Assembly: GCA_030430565.1 (NCBI GenBank)
Contig: JAUIKS010000046.1
Span: 1-64,000 of the forward strand
Direction: 5' to 3'
Length of the DNA: 64,000 nt
Origin: Polyangia bacterium
GTDB lineage: Bacteria > Myxococcota_A > Polyangia > Nannocystales > Nannocystaceae
This document shows, piece by piece, positions 60,472 to 64,000 of the stretch. The notes below the pieces were generated by a model, which was given only the letters and a program-made list of their open reading frames with translations, had not been told where the DNA came from and made no database searches. Positions within the stretch are counted from its first letter, which is position 1; every line of letters begins with the position of its first letter. Both the position numbers and the translations under genes were made by a program.

Positions 60472-61655
60472 CGCGTGAAGACGGCGACGGAGATCATCAG
60501 GTTCCCGTGATGGCTCGCGCCGTTGGTGACGCAGCCCTGCTCGCCGAAGGTGAAGGTCCCGAGGAAGGGCTGGCCGCCGAGCGCGCGGCGCAGCTCGGCG
60601 GAGACTCGGTTCATGTCATCCTGGACCGCGAGCATGCAGCCGGCGCAGTAGACCACGAGCGCGCCGCTGACCTCGAGCGACTCCTCGCGACGCGACTCGA
60701 GGGCCGCGAGCGCGACCCTGCCCGCGCGCGTCACCAAGCTCTCGCGCGTGCCGGTCATGAGCCGGAGCTGATCGCCCTTGGCGATGTTCGTGAACAGGGT
60801 GAGCGCGCCGTCCGGCGTGACCTGGTCGGGGTGTGAGAGCCGGTGGAAGGGCGCGGGGCCGATCCGCTCGATCCGTCGCCCGAGCGGGAACATCGCCGTG
60901 TTGGCGAGCACGTTGCCCCCGCCCAGGAAGTCTTCGATGAGCCCGTTTGTCCACCGGTTGTAGACGTGCGCCGCCGGCTCGTGGTCGATCTCGTGGAGCA
61001 CGCGGCCGTTCGCGCGCGTCGCGACGCCGTGGTGCACGGTCGGCGAGTACCCGCTGTGGAACGCGACGAGCACCTCGGTCGAGGGGTACATCGCGGTGAC
61101 GACCGCAGCGTTCGTGTAGGCGCGGTGGTTGGCGAATTGCTGCCACGTCCCGCGCACGTCGTTGTCGGCCGTGCTGCCGCCGGCGATCGGCACGTCGTGC
61201 CCGATGACGTCCTGGATCCCGAGCAGCACGCTCTCCTCGTGCCCCGGGACGCCCGAGAGCCAGACGAGCTCGGGCAGCTCGCCCGGGCGACCCGCAGCCG
61301 CGATCGCGCGGCGGATCGCCTGCTCCCCGGCCGCGCGCGCGTCATCGACGATCTCCGCGACGCCGACCCCGAAGTCGCCGTCGGGGTCGCGCAGGCCGAG
61401 CAGGCCGAGCGCGGTCCCGTCGCGCGAGTGAAAGCCAGCGCTCGACATCACGCCTCGGCATGAGGTCCCGCCGTGCATCGGCGCTGGGCCGAACGCTCGC
61501 AGCGCGCGCATCAACGCGCCGCTCTCGTGATCCGAGGTCGCGTACACCACGAGCAGGCTGGGCGCGCCGCCGAGCTCCAGCAGCAGCCCCTGGTACGCCT
61601 CGCGAGCGGCGCGCGCCGAGTCGCGGGTCGTCGTCCAGGTCGTCGCGGTCTTCAT
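60468..61655 (-). CDS. FIST-domain sensory protein
   Basis: The protein has about 395 residues from MKTATTWTTTRDS. Residues 1-200 match FIST N (LLVVYATSDHESGALMRAL, GGTSCRGVMSSAGF, GHDVPIAGGSTADND) and the rest matches FIST C (VYNRWTNGLIEDFLGG, VVYCAGCMLAVQDDM, FLGTFTFGEQGC). FIST domains are predicted small-molecule sensors, often alone or linked to two-component proteins. A PAS-containing kinase starts about 1.3 kb away on the other strand. Longer in-frame starts exist upstream (ATG at 61697 and 61808), but the extra part looks random. Confidence 0.85.
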   Translation of the reverse strand: MKTATTWTTTRDSARAAREAYQGLLLELGGAPSLLVVYATSDHESGALMRALRAFGPAPMHGGTSCRGVMSSAGFHSRDGTALGLLGLRDPDGDFGVGVAEIVDDARAAGEQAIRRAIAAAGRPGELPELVWLSGVPGHEESVLLGIQDVIGHDVPIAGGSTADNDVRGTWQQFANHRAYTNAAVVTAMYPSTEVLVAFHSGYSPTVHHGVATRANGRVLHEIDHEPAAHVYNRWTNGLIEDFLGGGNVLANTAMFPLGRRIERIGPAPFHRLSHPDQVTPDGALTLFTNIAKGDQLRLMTGTRESLVTRAGRVALAALESRREESLEVSGALVVYCAGCMLAVQDDMNRVSAELRRALGGQPFLGTFTFGEQGCVTNGASHHGNLMISVAVFTR

Positions 61656-61806
61656 GCTCGCAGGAGCCTCCGTCGCCCGAGCGACTTTGCCCAGCATGAC
61701 GGATCGGCGCGGCGCCCGAAAGCCCGCATCGGAGCGCGTCTGGTGACTCCTCATGACGACGCGGGCGCCGGCTGGATCGCGCGCCCTCGCTTGAGTACAA
61801 GGGCGC

Positions 61807-62622
61807 ATGGGCCTCCCGCTGTTTCAGGTCGACGCGTTCACGCGCGCACCGTTCGCCGGCAACCCGGCCGCGGTCTGCGTGCTCGAGTCGTGGCTCGACG
61901 ACGCGCGGCTGCAGGCGATCGCCGCGGAGATGAACCTCTCGGAGACCGCGTTCGTGATCCCGCGGGCGCTCGGCGAGGGCGGCGAGGCGCCGCTGCGATG
62001 GTTCACGCCGACGAGCGAGGTCGACCTCTGCGGGCACGCGACGCTGGCGACCGCCCACGCGCTCTGGTCCTCGGGCCGCGCCTCGCCGACGCGCGCGATC
62101 CGGTTTCGCGCGCGGGTCCACGGCGTGCTCTCGTGCGCGCGCGGCCCCGACGGCGCGATCACGCTCGACTTCCCGCGCGATCCGCCGCGCCGCGCCGCGC
62201 CGCCGGCGGGGCTGCTCGAGGCGCTCGGGCAGCCCGAGGTCCGCGGCAGCTGGATATGTCGCAGCGGGCAGCTGATCGAGCTCGCGGACCCGGACGCGGT
62301 GCGCTCGGTCGCGCCGGACCTCGCCGCGCTCGCGGAGTTCGATCTTGACGGCGTCGCGGTGACCTCGGCGGGGCGCCCGGGGAGCGGCGTCGACTTCGTG
62401 TCGCGGTACTTCGCGCCGCGCTTCGGCATCCCCGAGGACCCGGTGACGGGATCGCTGCACTGCGCGCTCACGCCGCTGTGGGCGCGCCGCCTCGGCCGCG
62501 AGCGGCTCGTCGCGCGGCAGCTCTCGCGGCGCGGGGGCGAGCTCCGCGTCGAGATGGCGGGGGAGCGCGTCGCCATCACGGGGCACGCGGTCACGGTCCT
62601 GCGCGGCGAGCTCGCGCTCTGA
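61807..62622 (+). CDS. PhzF-family isomerase-type protein
   Basis: The 271-residue protein shows the PhzF/diaminopimelate-epimerase-like fold markers: FQVDAFTRAPFAGNPAAVCV, NLSETAFVI (catalytic Glu), DLCGHATLATAHAL and EDPVTGSLHCAL. Only the phenazine enzymes have a proven reaction in this family; no phenazine genes are nearby, so the substrate is unknown. TACAAG lies just before the ATG as a weak -10 candidate. The protein is of normal family length. Confidence 0.85.
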   Translation: MGLPLFQVDAFTRAPFAGNPAAVCVLESWLDDARLQAIAAEMNLSETAFVIPRALGEGGEAPLRWFTPTSEVDLCGHATLATAHALWSSGRASPTRAIRFRARVHGVLSCARGPDGAITLDFPRDPPRRAAPPAGLLEALGQPEVRGSWICRSGQLIELADPDAVRSVAPDLAALAEFDLDGVAVTSAGRPGSGVDFVSRYFAPRFGIPEDPVTGSLHCALTPLWARRLGRERLVARQLSRRGGELRVEMAGERVAITGHAVTVLRGELAL

Positions 62623-62914
62623 TCCCGCGCCGACGTCGACTCGCGGAGCTCGCGCGTTCTTCATGTTCGAGGGGACATGTCGCATGTGCGAGTTCGCGCT
62701 CCGCGGCGGCTGTGACGAGCTCGCCGCGACGCGGGCTCACGCGGCCGCGCGGAGCCGCGATGGGTGCGTATTCACGGGCGTGAAGCCGCACGTCGAGGTT
62801 CGGCGACGCTCGGCGTGCAGGGGCGACTGTGCGCGCCGCGTCCCCGCAGCGAGCGCGCGCTGACGACAAAGGTCTCGTGCATAGAGTCGTGATTGCGAGG
62901 TAGTCTCGGATCAC
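62623..62914. other. 292-base intergenic region
   Basis: It contains GGGGACATGTCGCATGTG near 62670 and a Cys/Arg-rich chance frame. The right end holds the promoter of the next gene. Confidence 0.4.
62901..62906 (+). promoter_or_regulatory. Probable -10 box (TAGTCT), leaderless type
   Basis: TAGTCT ends 8 bases before the GTG at 62915. Confidence 0.45.
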
Positions 62915-64000
62915 GTGCAGGACGGCGCGCTCCTACTCGTTACGCGGTCTGTCGCCGCGTTCGCGACGCTTGCGGACGAGTTGCGCGAGCTCGGCCTGGC
63001 GCCGCTTTGTTGCGGGCTCAGCGAGCTGCGCGTTGAGCTCGACGCGTCGGGCGTCGGGGTGGTGCTGCTCGACCACGGCATGGAGGGCGCGGACGCGGCG
63101 GTCCGCGAGCTCGCCGAGCGCTCGCGGGTCGCGTGCGTCGTCCTCGTGGAGCGCGATGAGGAGCGCGAGGCGGCGATCAGCGCGGGCGCCGATGACGTCC
63201 TCGCCGCCCCGTGGACCGCCTCGGCGATCGCCGAGCGCGTCGAGGTCGTCCGGCTCCGCGCGGGCCGCACCCGCGACGCGGTCAGGCGATCGCTGTTCGA
63301 CGCGTGGGCGACACACACTGACGACGCGCTCGTGATCCTGGACGAGCGGGGCCTGGTCGTCGCCTGGAACGTCGCGGCGGTCGCGGTCCTCGGGCACGAG
63401 CAGCGGGATGTGCTCGGGCGCCCCTTCGCCGAGCTGATCGAGGTCTACGAGGAGCTCGGCGAGACGCCCGAGGAGCTGGTCGAGGAGCTGCTCTCCGGGG
63501 ACACGCGCGCGAGCATCTCGATGCGTGTTCGCGGGCCCGACGGCGCGGGCGCGGCGGAGTTCTCGCTCAACGTCACGCAGTGGCGCGACGCGGGCCGGCG
63601 CCGCGTCGGGCTGCGGGTCGAGGAGGCCGCCACGCACGAGGTCGAGGAGGAGATGATGCGCCTCGCGTCGTTCCCCGAGCTCGACCCGAACCCGGTGCTC
63701 GAGTTCAGCCGCGCCGGGACGCTGAGCTACATGAACCCGGCCACCGCGTCGCTCCCCAAGGACGCCGCGAACGCGCTGATCGAGGGCGTGCGCGCCGTGA
63801 TCTCGAGCTTCGACCCGGACGAGGGGGTCAACCTCGTCCGCGAGGTCGAGGAGATCGGTGGCTGGTTCGAGCAACATATTCACTACGCGCCGGCCTGGGA
63901 CAGCGTACGCGTGTACGCGCAGGACATCAGCGAGCGCAAGGCGGCGGAGCAGCGCCTGATCGACGCGCGCGACAACTTGGAGCAGCGGGTGCGCGAGCGG
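62915..64000 (+). CDS. PAS-domain sensor kinase with N-terminal pseudo-receiver (cut by right edge)
   Basis: An open frame runs from GTG at 62915 to the edge (362 codons). Residues 1-115 look like a receiver domain (VGVVLLDHGMEGADAAV, ISAGADDVLAAPWTASAI), but the N-terminal acidic pair is absent and the conserved Lys near the end is replaced (LAAPW). Two PAS domains follow (DDALVILDERGLVVAWN; SFPELDPNPVLEFSRAG, then LSYMNPATA), then a PAC-like end (YAQDISERKAAEQRL) and the start of a coiled coil. A histidine kinase core is expected beyond the edge. The start agrees with the -10 box. Confidence 0.75.
   Translation, partial: MQDGALLLVTRSVAAFATLADELRELGLAPLCCGLSELRVELDASGVGVVLLDHGMEGADAAVRELAERSRVACVVLVERDEEREAAISAGADDVLAAPWTASAIAERVEVVRLRAGRTRDAVRRSLFDAWATHTDDALVILDERGLVVAWNVAAVAVLGHEQRDVLGRPFAELIEVYEELGETPEELVEELLSGDTRASISMRVRGPDGAGAAEFSLNVTQWRDAGRRRVGLRVEEAATHEVEEEMMRLASFPELDPNPVLEFSRAGTLSYMNPATASLPKDAANALIEGVRAVISSFDPDEGVNLVREVEEIGGWFEQHIHYAPAWDSVRVYAQDISERKAAEQRLIDARDNLEQRVRER

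Noticed and set aside
62663..62863. Short Cys/Arg-rich frame after the PhzF-family gene
   Set aside because: No ribosome-binding site, no homology recognised, and composition typical of non-coding GC-rich sequence.

Overview
The window looks like chromosome from a very GC-rich myxobacterium, most likely of the Nannocystis/Plesiocystis/Enhygromyxa group. This is inferred from four things seen in the sequence. Two proteins end in MYXO-CTERM-type tails (a Cys-Gly-Cys motif, a hydrophobic stretch, then Arg). About a dozen predicted lipoproteins have a Ser/Thr/Gly/Ala-rich spacer directly after the lipobox. There is an AgmX/PglI-type domain. One protein has a receiver domain, a disordered region and a coiled coil, as in myxobacterial motility regulators. 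I see no rRNA, tRNA, insertion sequence, prophage or CRISPR array. Most genes stand alone or in groups of two or three and alternate in strand.

Left part (1-18 kb): a cut-off Ser/Asp-rich protein, a secreted metzincin-like protease, a CapA-family lipoprotein, a rhomboid protease joined to a helical region and coupled to a Cys-rich lipoprotein, a GNAT acetyltransferase, a Cas4-like PD-(D/E)XK nuclease, an NlpC/P60 lipoprotein, a PI-PLC-like lipoprotein, a DUF4336 protein, a zincin and an M15 peptidase. Cell-envelope hydrolases and surface lipoproteins dominate.

Middle part (18-44 kb): the long receiver/coiled-coil protein, a sulfotransferase, a PLP enzyme of the D-cysteine desulfhydrase family, a zinc-ribbon lipoprotein, a PD40 propeller lipoprotein, a sirtuin, a HisF-like protein that has lost catalytic residues, purine nucleoside phosphorylase, a lipoprotein subtilase, a methyltransferase, a RegB-like redox sensor kinase and a PepSY protein. 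Two operons stand out. One (34.5-38.0 kb) encodes a molybdenum hydroxylase of the isoquinoline 1-oxidoreductase type with its own membrane cytochrome c. The other (38.2-41.5 kb, minus strand) encodes deoxyribose-phosphate aldolase, an aldehyde dehydrogenase and a half-length aldehyde dehydrogenase homologue. With the nucleoside phosphorylase it suggests scavenging of nucleosides and deoxyribose.

Right part (44-64 kb): a 1.7-kilo-residue membrane protein with an internal AgmX/PglI domain, a microbial PARG-type glycohydrolase, an IgGFc-binding-type lipoprotein, a Cys-repeat lipoprotein, a ferritin-like protein, 2,4-dienoyl-CoA reductase, two exported proteins of unknown role, a FIST-domain sensor, a PhzF-family protein and the start of a PAS-domain sensor kinase cut by the right edge.

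A cross-cutting observation is that about 15 genes have a TAnnnT-like -10 box ending only 5-11 bases before a GTG or ATG. This implies leaderless or nearly leaderless transcripts, and I used it to choose many start codons.
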